From: Betaproteobacteria bacterium
Lineage (GTDB): Bacteria > Pseudomonadota > Gammaproteobacteria > Burkholderiales > Usitatibacteraceae
Assembly (NCBI GenBank): GCA_025362135.1
Contig: JANYHZ010000119.1
Span: 1-32,875, forward strand
Reading direction: 5' to 3'
DNA: 32,875 nucleotides
The notes beneath the pieces are model-generated. The model searched no databases. It was not told where the DNA came from and saw only the letters and a program-made list of their open reading frames with translations. The stretch's first letter is position 1; every line of letters begins with the position of its first letter. The position numbers were made by a program, and so were the translations under genes. Shown here piece after piece: positions 1-9,810 of this stretch.

Positions 1-163
1 GTAATGCATGAAGGCCACGAAAGCGCGGCGACTGCGGTGTCTTTTCTTCAGGGAATTGCACGGTGATTTTGCGGGCGAACAAATGCCGGCCAGTCAATCG
101 CAAGCCCTGGAAGAGCTCCCACAGCATCAAGCTACCCACGAGTTCTCTGGTTCTACTCAGCAT
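1..163 (-). CDS. nuoI: NADH-quinone oxidoreductase subunit I (N-terminal part, cut by window edge)
   Basis: Peripheral-arm subunit of complex I that carries two [4Fe-4S] clusters and passes electrons toward cluster N2. Only about 54 N-terminal residues are in the window. They begin [10 protein letters not shown] and include the family segment [20 protein letters not shown], followed by the start of the RGLHAL stretch. The cluster-binding cysteines lie beyond base 1. The ATG is two bases after the nuoH stop, as expected for a translationally coupled nuo gene. The match of the N-terminus to NuoI and the position after nuoH make the call firm although the protein is partial. Confidence 0.93.
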   Translation of the reverse strand, partial: MLSRTRELVGSLMLWELFQGLRLTGRHLFARKITVQFPEEKTPQSPRFRGLHAL

Positions 164-165
164 GC

Positions 166-1275
166 TCAGTGTCCACTCTGTGTTCCGAACCACCAGTTAA
201 TCACGGGCAGATTATTGATCGGCTCCATCATCATCAAGCCCACCACCACGATCCAGACGATAGTGATGGGAATAAATATCTTCCAACCAAGGCGCATGAT
301 CTGGTCGTAGCGGTAGCGCGGAAACGAGGCACGTATCCAGACGAAAATGATCATCAACGTCATCATCTTGATGAGCATCCACCAGATGCCTGGTTCGCCC
401 AGCAGCGGAATCGCTCGGGGGAACGGGGAGAGCCATCCACCCATGAACAGGATCGTGGAAATAGTGGCCACGAGCAGCATGTTGGCGTACTCGGCAAGAA
501 AAAACAGCGACCATGTCATGCCCGAGTATTCGACCAATGGCCCTGCGACGATTTCAGATTCGCCCTCGGCGACGTCAAACGGATGGCGATTGGTTTCTGC
601 CACCCCCGCGATGAAATGAACGACAAACAGCGGAAACAGCGGAAGGAAGAACCACTCCAGCAATCCGTAGGGTCCGTCCTGTCGCGCGATCACCTGCGTG
701 AGGTTCATCGTTTGTGCGGCCATCAAACCGCCGACCAACGCGAAGCCCATCGCGATTTCGTAGCTCACCACTTGGGCAGCGGAGCGCATTGCGCCGATGA
801 ATGCGTATTTTGAATTCGATGCCCAGCCCGCAATGATTACGCCATACACGCCCATCGACGTCATTGCCAGTACGACAAGCAGACCGGCATCCGCGTTCGC
901 CACGACCCAGTTTGGCGTAAATGGGATGACCGCCCATACCGCCATGGCCGGTGCAACGGATATCGCCGGTGCAACCAGAAAGAGTGCCTTGTTGGCACCA
1001 CTCGGCACGATCTGTTCTTTGAGAAACAATTTGATCGCATCCGCAATCGGCTGCAACAAGCCAAAAGGCCCAACACGATTCGGCCCGCGACGCACTTGCA
1101 TCCAGCCGATCACCCAGCGTTCGACCAACTGGAAATAAAGTACAAACAAAAGCAATGGAACAACCACCATTACGACCATCACGAGGGCCCTGGTGAGCGC
1201 CCACGCTGGCGGACCCCACACGCCGCCAAGCGTTGTGAGGAAGCCCTGATTGAGGGTCTGAACGAGTGCGTCCAT
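166..1275 (-). CDS. nuoH: NADH-quinone oxidoreductase subunit H
   Basis: Membrane subunit of complex I that joins the peripheral arm to the proton-pumping arm and forms part of the quinone chamber. At 369 residues it is of normal or slightly long length for the family. It is strongly hydrophobic, with about eight or nine membrane segments. It contains the conserved acidic loop with [14 protein letters not shown] followed by EYSGM, which lines the quinone site, and the [19 protein letters not shown] segment near the N-terminus. The ATG is 18 bases downstream of the nuoG stop. The gene is part of an uninterrupted nuo operon and has no oddities. Confidence 0.97.
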   Translation of the reverse strand: MDALVQTLNQGFLTTLGGVWGPPAWALTRALVMVVMVVVPLLLFVLYFQLVERWVIGWMQVRRGPNRVGPFGLLQPIADAIKLFLKEQIVPSGANKALFLVAPAISVAPAMAVWAVIPFTPNWVVANADAGLLVVLAMTSMGVYGVIIAGWASNSKYAFIGAMRSAAQVVSYEIAMGFALVGGLMAAQTMNLTQVIARQDGPYGLLEWFFLPLFPLFVVHFIAGVAETNRHPFDVAEGESEIVAGPLVEYSGMTWSLFFLAEYANMLLVATISTILFMGGWLSPFPRAIPLLGEPGIWWMLIKMMTLMIIFVWIRASFPRYRYDQIMRLGWKIFIPITIVWIVVVGLMMMEPINNLPVINWWFGTQSGH

Positions 1276-1293
1276 ATTGTCTCTGCTCGCTCG

Positions 1294-3663
1294 TTATTCA
1301 GCCGCAGCGGCCATGGCTATTTTTTCCAGCGTGACGGTACCGAACATCGGCCCCAGCGCCGAAGTTTCGGGCAAGGCGGCAGCAACGCGCACGCAGCCTG
1401 CGGCCAGTCGCGCATCCAGTTTCGCTTGCATAACAACCGATGCATTCCCCTGCGTTACGCGCACGTCCGCGCCATCGACGATACCCTGTTCGGCGGCAAC
1501 GTCGGACGCTAAAAAAATGCGCTTGGCATTTTTCGCATCTACGGTCTTTTGCAGGCTACTCGCGCGCCGCACCAATGCATCCGCCGCGTATATCGGCACT
1601 TCGCCAATGCGTTCGATACCACCGCGCGGCTTGTCCATGGTGACTGCCGCATTCGACATCGTATTGTTCAATTTTAAATTCACAAACGCTTGCAAGTCGG
1701 GGGCGATTTCCTTGCGGATCGCATCGACGCTTTCCTGCTCAAAACCTGGAAGTTCGAGCAAATTGCCCAGTACGCGCAACACTTTCCATGCAGGACGCGC
1801 CTCGCCCAATGGCTTGACGACGCCGTTAAATGACTGGACGGTGCCTTCGGTATTGATGAACGTCCCTGCGGTCTCGGTGAACGGCGCAATCGGTAACGCT
1901 ACCGTTGCGTAGTCGGCAACGTCGCCCTTGAAGGTCGCGAGCGAGACTACCAGTTCTGCCGATTTCAATGCTGCGATGGTTGCGTGTGCGTTGTAACAAT
2001 CCAAAGCAGGTTCGACGCCGAGCAACAAATACGCTTTGCGCGGTTTGGAAACCATGCCTTGCGCGCAAAGCCCTTCGCTACCGGGGGTTGCGCCGATAGC
2101 TTCCGCGCCCACACTGTTCGCCGCTTCACCAAGAAAGCCAAACGCACCGCCGGACAGCCGCGCAATTTCCTGCCCAAGCGCGTGTAGCGCTGCGGAATTG
2201 GGGTGATGCCGGGCAAGATTTCCGAGCAGTACTGCAGTTTTTTGTTTGTCGGCGAGGCTCTTGGCGATCGCCGTCGCCTCAGCGGAAGTGGTTGCCCCGT
2301 TGATCAAGTCTGCAACCGCATTGTCGAGTTTGCCGCCTTTAAGCTCGGCGAGCGCCTTGACGACTGCTGCAAGCGTAGCTGGTAGTGCTGATGGGGCGAC
2401 AACTGCGATATTGGCCACCTTTATCAACAACTCATCATCCGCAACATGGACAATATTTAGCTGCAGACCTTTCTTGGCGGCTTGACGGAGGCGATTGGCA
2501 ATCAAAGGTTGCTCCTTACGCAAGCTTGACCCGACGACCAATACGCTCTGTAAACCGGAAAGTTCAGCTACCTTCATCCCGAGCCAGCGGGCTCCGGCGA
2601 CGTTGCCATCGGCGCTGGTGTCTGCCTGACGCAGGCGCGCATCAATGTTGTTCGAACCCAAGCAGCGTATGAATTTGTTCAACAGGAACAACTCTTCCAG
2701 TGTCTGGTGTGGTGAGGCCAGAGCCGCGATAGATTCTGCACCGTGCGACGCCTTGATGTCCTTCAGGCCATGCGCCACAAACTCAAGCGCCTGCTGCCAT
2801 TCAACTGCGACCCATTGACCGCCCTGCTTGATCATCGGTCGCGTCAGACGATCGTCCGAATTCAGCCCTTCGTATGCAAAGCGATCCTTGTCCGACAGCC
2901 AACACTCATTGATGGCTTCATTTTCGAGTGGCAACACGCGCATCACGCGATCCTGCTTTACCTGCACCACGATATTGGAACCGAGGCTATCATGCGGTGC
3001 CACCGACTTGCGACGGGACAATTCCCAGCTACGTGCGGTGTAACGGAACGGCTTGGACGTCAGCGCCCCGACGGGACACAGATCGATCATGTTGCCAGAC
3101 AATTCGGAATCGACGGTTTGACCAACGAAGGCCAGAATTTCCGAGTGCTCGCCTCGACCCGCTTGTCCAAGCTCCATGACACCAGCGATTTCCTGACCGA
3201 AACGAACACAGCGCGTGCAATGAATGCAGCGCGTCATATCGGTTGAAATCAGCGGCCCGAGATTCTTGTTTACGACTACGCGCTTGGCTTCCTGATAGCG
3301 CGAAGCTGACCCGCCATAACCGACCGCGAGATCCTGTAACTGGCATTCGCCACCCTGATCGCAAATAGGGCAATCGAGCGGATGGTTGATGAGCAAGAAT
3401 TCCATCACACCCTGCTGCGCAGTCTTGGCGTATTCGGAACTGGTCTGAACCTTCATGCCCTCTGTTGCAGGCGTGGCACACGCCGGCAGGGGCTTGGGTG
3501 CTTTCTCAACCTGCACCAGGCACATACGACAATTGGCTGCGATCGATAATTTCTTGTGATAGCAGAAATGCGGGATGAAGGTGCCGATCTTGTTGGCGGC
3601 CTCCATCACGGTGGCGCCGCTCTCTACCGAGACTGCTTTGCCGTCAATTTCGAGATTAACCAT
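1294..3663 (-). CDS. nuoG: NADH-quinone oxidoreductase subunit G
   Basis: Largest peripheral-arm subunit of complex I (789 residues from the chosen start), which holds several iron-sulfur clusters in the chain from FMN to quinone. Ligands visible from the start MVNLEIDG are C34, C45, C48 and C62 for the [2Fe-2S] cluster; H94, C98, C101 and C107 for the His-ligated [4Fe-4S] cluster; and C146, C149, C152 and C196 for the next [4Fe-4S] cluster. The rest is a molybdopterin-oxidoreductase-like domain that does not bind molybdenum in this family. The reading frame is open to 3735, but that extension lies inside nuoF. The ATG at 3663, two bases after the nuoF stop, gives the canonical N-terminus and ligand numbering. 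Confidence 0.97.
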   Translation of the reverse strand: MVNLEIDGKAVSVESGATVMEAANKIGTFIPHFCYHKKLSIAANCRMCLVQVEKAPKPLPACATPATEGMKVQTSSEYAKTAQQGVMEFLLINHPLDCPICDQGGECQLQDLAVGYGGSASRYQEAKRVVVNKNLGPLISTDMTRCIHCTRCVRFGQEIAGVMELGQAGRGEHSEILAFVGQTVDSELSGNMIDLCPVGALTSKPFRYTARSWELSRRKSVAPHDSLGSNIVVQVKQDRVMRVLPLENEAINECWLSDKDRFAYEGLNSDDRLTRPMIKQGGQWVAVEWQQALEFVAHGLKDIKASHGAESIAALASPHQTLEELFLLNKFIRCLGSNNIDARLRQADTSADGNVAGARWLGMKVAELSGLQSVLVVGSSLRKEQPLIANRLRQAAKKGLQLNIVHVADDELLIKVANIAVVAPSALPATLAAVVKALAELKGGKLDNAVADLINGATTSAEATAIAKSLADKQKTAVLLGNLARHHPNSAALHALGQEIARLSGGAFGFLGEAANSVGAEAIGATPGSEGLCAQGMVSKPRKAYLLLGVEPALDCYNAHATIAALKSAELVVSLATFKGDVADYATVALPIAPFTETAGTFINTEGTVQSFNGVVKPLGEARPAWKVLRVLGNLLELPGFEQESVDAIRKEIAPDLQAFVNLKLNNTMSNAAVTMDKPRGGIERIGEVPIYAADALVRRASSLQKTVDAKNAKRIFLASDVAAEQGIVDGADVRVTQGNASVVMQAKLDARLAAGCVRVAAALPETSALGPMFGTVTLEKIAMAAAAE

Positions 3664-3665
3664 GA

Positions 3666-5015
3666 TTACTCTGCCGCCATAGCCAGTGATTCGATGGCAG
3701 GGCTTGTCGAGTATCCACCCGGACCAACCATGCAATGTTTGTGCGAGATGTGGTATTCGAATTCTTCACGATAGTTCTTGACGAAAGCCCTGACCGGCAT
3801 TGCAGCGGCGTCCCCCAATGCGCAGATCGTTCTGCCTTGAATCTGGTCCGCCAGATTGAGCAGAAGATCGAGGTCTTCCTGCCTACCCAAACCATGCTCG
3901 ATGCGATGAATGACGCGATACAGCCAGCCGGTGCCTTCGCGGCAAGGTGTGCATTGGCCGCACGATTCTTCATAGTAAAAATATGCCAGCCGCTCGGCGG
4001 CCCTGACCATGCAGGTATCTTCATCCATCACGATGACGGCACCTGAACCCAGCATGGAACCCGCTTTGGCGATGGAGTCATAGTCCATGTCGGTAGACAT
4101 CATGACATCGCCCCTGATTACTGGCATTGAAGAACCGCCAGGGATTACCCCTTTTATTTTTTTACCATTACGCATACCGCCCGCCATTTCCAGCAACTTT
4201 GCGAAAGGTGTACCGAGACGGACCTCGTAATTACCAGGGCGCGCCACATTGCCCGACATAGAGAACAGTTTTGTGCCGCCGTTATTCGGCTTGCCGAGAC
4301 TCAGGAACGCGTCGCCGCCTTCGCGCATGATGTAGGGAACTGCGGCGAAGGTTTCGGTGTTGTTGATCGTGGTCGGTTTGCCGTAAAGGCCGAAGCTGGC
4401 GGGAAATGGCGGCTTGAAGCGCGGCTGGCCTTTCTTGCCTTCGATGGATTCAAGCAGAGCAGTCTCTTCACCGCAAATATAGGCACCGTAACCGTGGAAT
4501 GCGTGCAACTGGAAACTGAACTCTGCGCCGAGAATTTTTTCGCCGAGGAAGCCAGCAGCGCGGGCCTCCTCCAGCGCCTCTTCAAAACGGTCGTAATCCG
4601 CCCAGATTTCACCGTGGATGTAGTTGTAACCCACTGCGATTCCCATCGCATAGGCCGCGATGATCATGCCTTCGATCAGGATATGCGGGTTGTAGCGAAT
4701 GATGTCCCGATCCTTGAAAGTACCGGGCTCACCTTCGTCTGAATTACAGACCAAGTACTTCGCCCCTGGAAAAGAGCGCGGCATGAAGCTCCACTTCAAG
4801 CCCGTTGGGAAACCAGCTCCGCCACGCCCGCGCAAAGCAGACTTCTTGACTTCGGCGATGACTTCTTCCGGTTTCACGTTATCCCGCAGGATTTTCTTCA
4901 GCGCCTGGTAACCACCGCGTGACTCGTAGTCTTTCAAACGCCAGTTGTTGCCATCGAGTCCTTTGAGGATGATGGCGTCGGGGCCGTAGTCGAGGGGTTT
5001 GGCAATTGCGGCCAT
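3666..5015 (-). CDS. nuoF: NADH-quinone oxidoreductase subunit F
   Basis: NADH-binding, FMN-containing subunit of complex I (449 residues). The Gly-rich motif [11 protein letters not shown] at about residues 62-72 and the segment [15 protein letters not shown] match the NADH and FMN sites. The motif [12 protein letters not shown] around residue 350, with a later Cys in TICALGDAA, provides the [4Fe-4S] ligands. The frame stays open upstream to 5123, but the ATG at 5015 shares one base with the nuoE stop (TGATG arrangement) and gives the usual N-terminus. The 36-residue upstream extension would overlap nuoE and is rejected. Confidence 0.97.
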   Translation of the reverse strand: MAAIAKPLDYGPDAIILKGLDGNNWRLKDYESRGGYQALKKILRDNVKPEEVIAEVKKSALRGRGGAGFPTGLKWSFMPRSFPGAKYLVCNSDEGEPGTFKDRDIIRYNPHILIEGMIIAAYAMGIAVGYNYIHGEIWADYDRFEEALEEARAAGFLGEKILGAEFSFQLHAFHGYGAYICGEETALLESIEGKKGQPRFKPPFPASFGLYGKPTTINNTETFAAVPYIMREGGDAFLSLGKPNNGGTKLFSMSGNVARPGNYEVRLGTPFAKLLEMAGGMRNGKKIKGVIPGGSSMPVIRGDVMMSTDMDYDSIAKAGSMLGSGAVIVMDEDTCMVRAAERLAYFYYEESCGQCTPCREGTGWLYRVIHRIEHGLGRQEDLDLLLNLADQIQGRTICALGDAAAMPVRAFVKNYREEFEYHISHKHCMVGPGGYSTSPAIESLAMAAE

Positions 5016-5503
5016 CACGTCAACTCCGCAATGAGTTGATCGAGTTTTTCGTTCGACATAAAGCTGCACATGCGCTTGTTGTTCACCAGCAATACCGGTG
5101 CGTCCCCGCAGGCACCCATGCACTCGCCTTCGACCAGTGTGAAATTGCCATCAGCAGTGGTTTCCCGCCAATCCACCCCTAGCTTGTGTTTCAAGTATTC
5201 CGCGGCATCAACGCCGCCTGATAATGCGCAGGGCAAATTCGTGCATATTGTAATCTTGCACTTGCCGGTCGGTTTCAGGTTGTACATGTTGTAGAAGGTC
5301 GCCACCTCATATACGGCGATTGTTGGCATGCCAAGGTATTGCGCGACCTCATCGATCACCGCGTTCGAAAGCCAGCCGTGCTGGTCCTGCGCAATGGCAA
5401 GTGCTGCCATCACGGCGGACTGTTTTTGATCCGCCGGATATTTCGCAATTTCGCGATCAATCCTGCGTTTGGAGTCGTCCGATATAAGCGCCAATGTGCT
5501 CAT
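5015..5503 (-). CDS. nuoE: NADH-quinone oxidoreductase subunit E
   Basis: Thioredoxin-fold [2Fe-2S] subunit of complex I that sits next to NuoF. The 162-residue protein has the four expected ligands: C87 and C92 in the segment ICTNLPC, and C128 and C132 in GECMGAC. The helical segment ending in [10 protein letters not shown] is typical. The start codon overlaps the nuoD stop by four bases (ATGA) and the stop overlaps the nuoF start by one base. Translation of D, E and F is therefore probably coupled. Confidence 0.97.
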   Translation of the reverse strand: MSTLALISDDSKRRIDREIAKYPADQKQSAVMAALAIAQDQHGWLSNAVIDEVAQYLGMPTIAVYEVATFYNMYNLKPTGKCKITICTNLPCALSGGVDAAEYLKHKLGVDWRETTADGNFTLVEGECMGACGDAPVLLVNNKRMCSFMSNEKLDQLIAELT

Positions 5504-6753
5504 CGATCAATTTCTCCGAATACGATGTCCTGGGTACCGATAATTGTGACCACGTCGGCAATCATGTGGCCACGGGACATTTCATCGAGTGCCGCCAAAT
5601 GGGGAAAACCGGGCGCGCGAATTTTCAGGCGGTAAGGCTTGTTGGCACCATCCGAGACGAGATAAATGCCGAATTCGCCTTTGGGGTGTTCCACCGCTGC
5701 GTACGTCTCGCCCGGGGGTACGTGGAATCCTTCAGTAAAGAGCTTGAAGTGATGGATCAGCTCTTCCATGTTTGACTTCATGTTCTCCCGCGAAGGCGGT
5801 GCAACCTTATGGTCAACGCTGATGACCGGACCGGGATTTATGCGCAACCAATCAACGCACTGCTTGATGATCCTGTTGGATTCGCGCATTTCCTGGATAC
5901 GAACAAGATAGCGGTCATATGAATCGCCATTGGTACCGATGGGAATATCAAAATCCAGATCGCCATAAACTTCGTAAGGCTGTTTCTTTCGCAGATCCCA
6001 GGCAATACCTGAACCCCGCAGCATTGGACCAGTGAAGCCCAGATTTTGGGCACGCTCTGGTGTGACGACCCCGATTCCGACCAGCCGCTGCTTCCAGATG
6101 CGGTTATCAGTAAGCAAGGTCTCGTAATCATCAACGTAACCGGGAAATCGCTTGGTGAAATCATCGATGAAATCGAGCAACGAGCCTTGCCGGTTTTCGT
6201 TCATCTTGGCAATGGATGCAGCGTTGCGGCCATGCGTGACGGTGTATTGCGGCATGCGCTCCGGCAAATCGCGATACACACCACCCGGACGGTAATACGC
6301 CGCGTGCATGCGCGCGCCTGAAACCGCCTCGTAGGCATCCATCAGGTCTTCGCGCTCGCGGAAGGCATAGAGAAATACCGTCATTGCGCCCACATCCAGC
6401 GCATGCGCACCCAGCCACAACAGGTGATTGAGGACGCGCGTAATCTCGTCGAACATGACGCGGATGTACTGGGCGCGCTTCGGCACCTTCACGCCCATCA
6501 GGTTTTCAATTGCCATCACGTACGCATGCTCGTTAACCATCATCGACACATAGTCAAGACGGTCCATGTACGGCAGATTCTGAATATACGTACGTGTTTC
6601 GGCGAGTTTCTCTGTCGCTCTATGCAGCAGACCAATATGCGGATCGGCACGCTGAATTACTTCGCCATCAAGCTCCAACACCAACCTCAAAACGCCATGA
6701 GCGGCTGGATGTTGCGGACCGAAATTCATGGTGTAGTTTTTGATCTCAGCCAC
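5500..6753 (-). CDS. nuoD: NADH-quinone oxidoreductase subunit D (49 kDa)
   Basis: Peripheral-arm subunit that forms the quinone-binding pocket with NuoB; it derives from a NiFe-hydrogenase large subunit. It is 417 residues long, normal for the unfused form (not a NuoCD fusion). The N-terminus has [13 protein letters not shown], then [10 protein letters not shown] and MDRLDYVS. By family knowledge the His of PHIG (H39) and the Tyr of RLDY (Y68) correspond to the quinone headgroup ligands. The C-terminus ends DIVFGEIDR, as usual in the family. The ATG is two bases after the nuoC stop. Confidence 0.97.
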   Translation of the reverse strand: MAEIKNYTMNFGPQHPAAHGVLRLVLELDGEVIQRADPHIGLLHRATEKLAETRTYIQNLPYMDRLDYVSMMVNEHAYVMAIENLMGVKVPKRAQYIRVMFDEITRVLNHLLWLGAHALDVGAMTVFLYAFREREDLMDAYEAVSGARMHAAYYRPGGVYRDLPERMPQYTVTHGRNAASIAKMNENRQGSLLDFIDDFTKRFPGYVDDYETLLTDNRIWKQRLVGIGVVTPERAQNLGFTGPMLRGSGIAWDLRKKQPYEVYGDLDFDIPIGTNGDSYDRYLVRIQEMRESNRIIKQCVDWLRINPGPVISVDHKVAPPSRENMKSNMEELIHHFKLFTEGFHVPPGETYAAVEHPKGEFGIYLVSDGANKPYRLKIRAPGFPHLAALDEMSRGHMIADVVTIIGTQDIVFGEIDR

Positions 6754-6755
6754 GA

Positions 6756-7352
6756 TTACTTCCGCTCCGCGTAGTGGTCTTCGCGAATTACCCGCGGAAC
6801 AATCTCGCGCAGCTCAATCGTCACGGGTTGATACACAACGCGTTGTTGCTCCGGGTCGTAGCGCATTTCCACATTCCCTGAAACAGGGAAATCCTTGCGG
6901 AAAGGGTGACCAACAAAACCATAGTCGGTGAGAATGCGACGCAAATCAGGATGGCCGTTAAAAACAATCCCATAAAGGTCAAACGCTTCCCGCTCGTACC
7001 AGTTAGCCGACGCCCAGATTTCATTCATCGTGTCGACCATCGGAAAATCGTCGTCAGTACAAAAACACCGAACGCGCAGGCGCCAATTGTGCTGGATTGA
7101 CAATAGCTGGTACACCACGGCGTAGCGCGCGCCATCCCATGCATCGCCATAATCCGCATAATCCATGCCGCTGGCATCAATCATTTGACTAAACGCAAGC
7201 GATTGCTCATCGCGCAAAGTCGTCATTACTTCCGTGAGGTCAGCGGCTCTGATTTCAACGATTAATTCATTGGTACTAAAAATGACTCTTGGCGCTCGCG
7301 ACCCAAGCACAGATTCAACGGCAGCCTTCAGTTTTGCGATTTTGGGAGACAT
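6756..7352 (-). CDS. nuoC: NADH-quinone oxidoreductase subunit C (30 kDa)
   Basis: Peripheral-arm subunit without cofactors that packs against NuoD. It has 198 residues. The conserved signature [20 protein letters not shown] is followed by [17 protein letters not shown], and the C-terminus carries the [13 protein letters not shown] stretch. The gene sits between nuoB (three bases upstream) and nuoD (two bases downstream). It is separate from nuoD, as in most betaproteobacteria and unlike the fused gene of E. coli. Confidence 0.96.
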   Translation of the reverse strand: MSPKIAKLKAAVESVLGSRAPRVIFSTNELIVEIRAADLTEVMTTLRDEQSLAFSQMIDASGMDYADYGDAWDGARYAVVYQLLSIQHNWRLRVRCFCTDDDFPMVDTMNEIWASANWYEREAFDLYGIVFNGHPDLRRILTDYGFVGHPFRKDFPVSGNVEMRYDPEQQRVVYQPVTIELREIVPRVIREDHYAERK

Positions 7353-7355
7353 TTT

Positions 7356-7832
7356 CTAGCGGGCAATCGTGTTGGTGCGCTTGATTTTGTTTTGTAATTG
7401 AATCAGCCCGTACAACAAAGCTTCAGCCGTCGGCGGACAGCCTGGAACGTAGATATCCACTGGCACGATGCGATCACAACCGCGCACGACCGAGTAGGAA
7501 TAGTGGTAATAACCGCCGCCATTGGCACAGGAACCCATCGAAATCACCCAGCGCGGTTCTGCCATTTGATCGTAGACTTTGCGCAGGGCAGGTGCCATCT
7601 TGTTGCACAGCGTGCCGGCAACAATCATCACATCCGACTGCCTAGGGCTGGGCCGGAACACGATACCGAAGCGATCAAGGTCGTAACGCGAAGCACCTGC
7701 ATGCATCATTTCGACTGCGCAACAGGCCAGACCAAACGTCATCGGCCACATCGAACCGGTGCGCGCCCAATTGAGTACACTATCGATTGACGTAGTCACA
7801 AATCCTTGTTGCGAAACACCGCCTTCAGGCAT
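7356..7832 (-). CDS. nuoB: NADH-quinone oxidoreductase subunit B
   Basis: Peripheral-arm subunit (158 residues) that binds cluster N2, the last iron-sulfur centre before quinone. The ligands C37 and C38 (tandem, in [11 protein letters not shown]), C102 (in GSCANGGG) and C132 (in YVPGCPP) are all present. The start ATG at 7832 has a good ribosome-binding site, GGAGA, eight bases upstream. A 135-base untranslated gap separates it from nuoA; no gene or clear hairpin is visible in that gap. Confidence 0.97.
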   Translation of the reverse strand: MPEGGVSQQGFVTTSIDSVLNWARTGSMWPMTFGLACCAVEMMHAGASRYDLDRFGIVFRPSPRQSDVMIVAGTLCNKMAPALRKVYDQMAEPRWVISMGSCANGGGYYHYSYSVVRGCDRIVPVDIYVPGCPPTAEALLYGLIQLQNKIKRTNTIAR

Positions 7833-7967
7833 GGGGTTTCTCCAAGTGGGTACGAACTCTCATTTACTCAATTTCCGTGCGCTCAAAAATCATATCCATT
7901 CCGGTTCAAGCCAGGCGATTCGCTAATCGAATTTTTTAGCATCCCGCACGCGAGACTTCTTGAGTTG

Positions 7968-8336
7968 CTACTCCCAATCAAGCGCGCCTTTTTTCCACTC
8001 GTAAATAAAACCAATGACAAGAATGCCAAGAAACACCATCATTCCCCAGAAACCGAACCAGCCGATTTCCTGCAAAACAATCGCCCAGGGAAACATGAAT
8101 GCGATCTCAAGGTCGAACAAAATGAACAGAATCGCGACGAGGTAATAGCGCACGTCGAATTTCATTCGCGCATCTTCGAAAGCCTCGAATCCACATTCGT
8201 ATGGAGAGAGTTTTTGCGGGTAAGGCCGATCATGGCCCAGCAAAGTAGTGAGCACTTTGGTACCGATCAGCGGCAGCACGCCGATGGCAGCGCCGACAAG
8301 TATGAAGATCAGGATGGGAAAATAATTCTCGAGCAT
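7968..8336 (-). CDS. nuoA: NADH-quinone oxidoreductase subunit A
   Basis: Small membrane subunit of complex I (122 residues) with three membrane helices. The conserved matrix loop with [20 protein letters not shown] and the following [19 protein letters not shown] are characteristic. It is the first nuo gene, preceded by the tRNA-Leu and secG on the same strand. The ribosome-binding site AAGGTG lies about eleven bases before the ATG. No separate strong promoter was identified between the tRNA and nuoA, so read-through from secG is plausible. Confidence 0.97.
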   Translation of the reverse strand: MLENYFPILIFILVGAAIGVLPLIGTKVLTTLLGHDRPYPQKLSPYECGFEAFEDARMKFDVRYYLVAILFILFDLEIAFMFPWAIVLQEIGWFGFWGMMVFLGILVIGFIYEWKKGALDWE

Positions 8337-8429
8337 TTAGCTGAACACCTTATCGCCACGACGCCAAGTGACCAATTTTCACACAATCCCGCTGTGCAGG
8401 GCAGCCCGCGCAAACTACTTTTCAAATAT

Positions 8430-8514
8430 TGGTGCCGACGAAGAGACTCGAACTCTTACGCATTTCTGCACTGCCCCCTCAAGACAGCGTGTCTACCAAT
8501 TCCACCACGACGGC
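8430..8514 (-). tRNA. tRNA-Leu (anticodon GAG)
   Basis: The minus strand reads as an 85-base type II tRNA: acceptor stem GCCGTCG pairing with CGTCGGC, discriminator A and an encoded CCA. The D arm is GTGGAATTGGTAGACAC, the anticodon stem CTGTC/GGCAG encloses the loop TTGAGGG, and a long variable arm follows. The T loop is GTTCGAGTC. The anticodon GAG occupies 8478-8480 (complement). It lies between secG and nuoA. Confidence 0.96.
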
Positions 8515-8544
8515 ATTGATCCAGATCTTAATTTTACTGCGAAT

Positions 8545-8919
8545 TTACTTCGGAATTTGTTGGGGAGCAGGTTTTTGCGGCTCATTGCCGACCGGAGAGC
8601 CGACCGGCGCGGGAATTGAGGCTGCGGTGCCTTCTTTGGCCGGTACCGTCTGCATGACACCACCGCCCATGACGCCACTGGAAGATTTGGGCGCGTAGAA
8701 ATACGTAAGGCCAAGGCTGGTCGCAAAGAAAAAGCCTGCGCAAATCGCCGTCGAGCGCGACAAGAAATTCGCAGCCCCTGACGAGCCAAAAAGGCTTCCT
8801 GCCGATCCGGTGCCAAACGCCGCGCCCATGTCGGCCCCCTTCCCGTGCTGTAACAGCACCAACACAACGATTGCAATCGCCAACATCACGTGAATCGTCA
8901 AAATTACATTTAACAACAT
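8545..8919 (-). CDS. secG: Protein-export membrane protein SecG
   Basis: Auxiliary subunit of the SecYEG translocon in the inner membrane. The 124-residue protein has two hydrophobic helices (about residues 3-22 and 52-73). The conserved cytoplasmic loop between them contains [18 protein letters not shown] and [15 protein letters not shown] Pro/Ala/Gly-rich C-terminal tail follows, of the kind usual in proteobacterial SecG. The ribosome-binding site AAAGGAA lies upstream of the ATG. The gene follows tpiA by 54 bases, so tpiA-secG probably share a transcript that may run through the tRNA into nuo. Confidence 0.96.
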   Translation of the reverse strand: MLLNVILTIHVMLAIAIVVLVLLQHGKGADMGAAFGTGSAGSLFGSSGAANFLSRSTAICAGFFFATSLGLTYFYAPKSSSGVMGGGVMQTVPAKEGTAASIPAPVGSPVGNEPQKPAPQQIPK

Positions 8920-8973
8920 GACACTTTTCCTTTAAATCCCGAAGCGAGACCCATTTTAATCTGGAAGCTAGTA

Positions 8974-9723
8974 TTACAAAGCGTTCCAGATACCCAAAAA
9001 CTCTTCTGCGTCCCGCGACGCCCCGCCAATCAATCCGCCATCGATATTCGGCATCCCGAACAGTTCACCTGCGTTGGATTTCTTTACGCTGCCGCCGTAA
9101 AGGACGGATAAATTTAACCCAACCTCTTTGTCGAGCGCTTCTACGCTGCCACGAAGGAAGGCATGCACTTCCTCGGCTTGTCCGGGCGTCGCGGTCTTAC
9201 CTGTCCCTATTGCCCAAACCGGCTCGTAAGCCAAAATTGCATTCGACAAACGCATCACACCGTGCTGTTCGATAACTGCATGCAATTGCCGCCACACCAC
9301 TTCGTCGGTCTTATTGCTTTCTCTTTCCGCAAGAGTCTCACCAACGCAAAGTATTGGCACTAACCGGGACTTCAGCGCCTGGCCAAACTTGTCCGCGACT
9401 ACTGCATCCGTATCGCCAAAAACTGCCCGCCGCTCAGAGTGCCCGACCAGCGCAAACCGTGCACCGAATTCTGCCACCATGCCTGCGGAAACCTCGCCCG
9501 TGAACGCGCCCACATCCATGCGACTTACGTCCTGCGATCCCCATCCAACACCTGACCCGTGAAGGGTCTGTTGTGCTTGTGCCAAGTAGGGCGCCGGAAC
9601 GCACACGCCACAAGACCGACCGGCCCTCGCAACAATGCCGACTCTCAGCGCGTCCAGCAGCAACGCGTTGGTTACAAGGCCACCGTTGAGCTTCCAGTTA
9701 CCAATGACGAAACGGTTGCGCAA
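8974..9723 (-). CDS. tpiA: Triosephosphate isomerase (probable TTG start)
   Basis: Glycolytic enzyme interconverting dihydroxyacetone phosphate and glyceraldehyde 3-phosphate in the cytoplasm. Active-site elements are Lys in FVIGNWKLNGG, His in LVGHSERR, and Glu in AYEPVWAIGTGKTAT; the phosphate loop GGSVK and GLIGGAS are near the end. The frame is open to an ATG at 9810, but a good -10 box lies inside that extension. The extension would also add 29 residues before the normal N-terminus. The TTG at 9723 yields (M)RNRFVIGNWK, giving 249 residues, close to the usual length of about 250. The ribosome-binding site before this TTG is weak. Confidence 0.95.
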   Translation of the reverse strand: MRNRFVIGNWKLNGGLVTNALLLDALRVGIVARAGRSCGVCVPAPYLAQAQQTLHGSGVGWGSQDVSRMDVGAFTGEVSAGMVAEFGARFALVGHSERRAVFGDTDAVVADKFGQALKSRLVPILCVGETLAERESNKTDEVVWRQLHAVIEQHGVMRLSNAILAYEPVWAIGTGKTATPGQAEEVHAFLRGSVEALDKEVGLNLSVLYGGSVKKSNAGELFGMPNIDGGLIGGASRDAEEFLGIWNAL

Positions 9724-9756
9724 AAAAGAATTACCCGAAGGACTGCAAAGCGCGAG

Positions 9757-9786
9757 ATTATAGCTTGTAACTAGCCCACGGGTAAA
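9757..9786 (-). promoter_or_regulatory. Probable sigma-70 promoter of tpiA-secG
   Basis: On the minus strand TTTACC (9781-9786) and a perfect TATAAT (9757-9762) are separated by 18 bases. Initiation would fall near 9750, giving a leader of about 27 bases before the TTG start of tpiA. This placement argues against the longer ATG-initiated reading frame. Confidence 0.6.
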
Positions 9787-9810
9787 CAGCGGTTGGCGCA
9801 AAACCGCCAA

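Noticed and set aside
5016-5123. Upstream extension of nuoF to an earlier ATG
   Set aside because: It lies entirely in nuoE and lacks family sequence; the ATG at 5015 gives the normal N-terminus.
166-7790. Numerous long antisense frames within the nuo genes
   Set aside because: They mirror strongly conserved complex I genes on the other strand and have no ribosome-binding sites or motifs.
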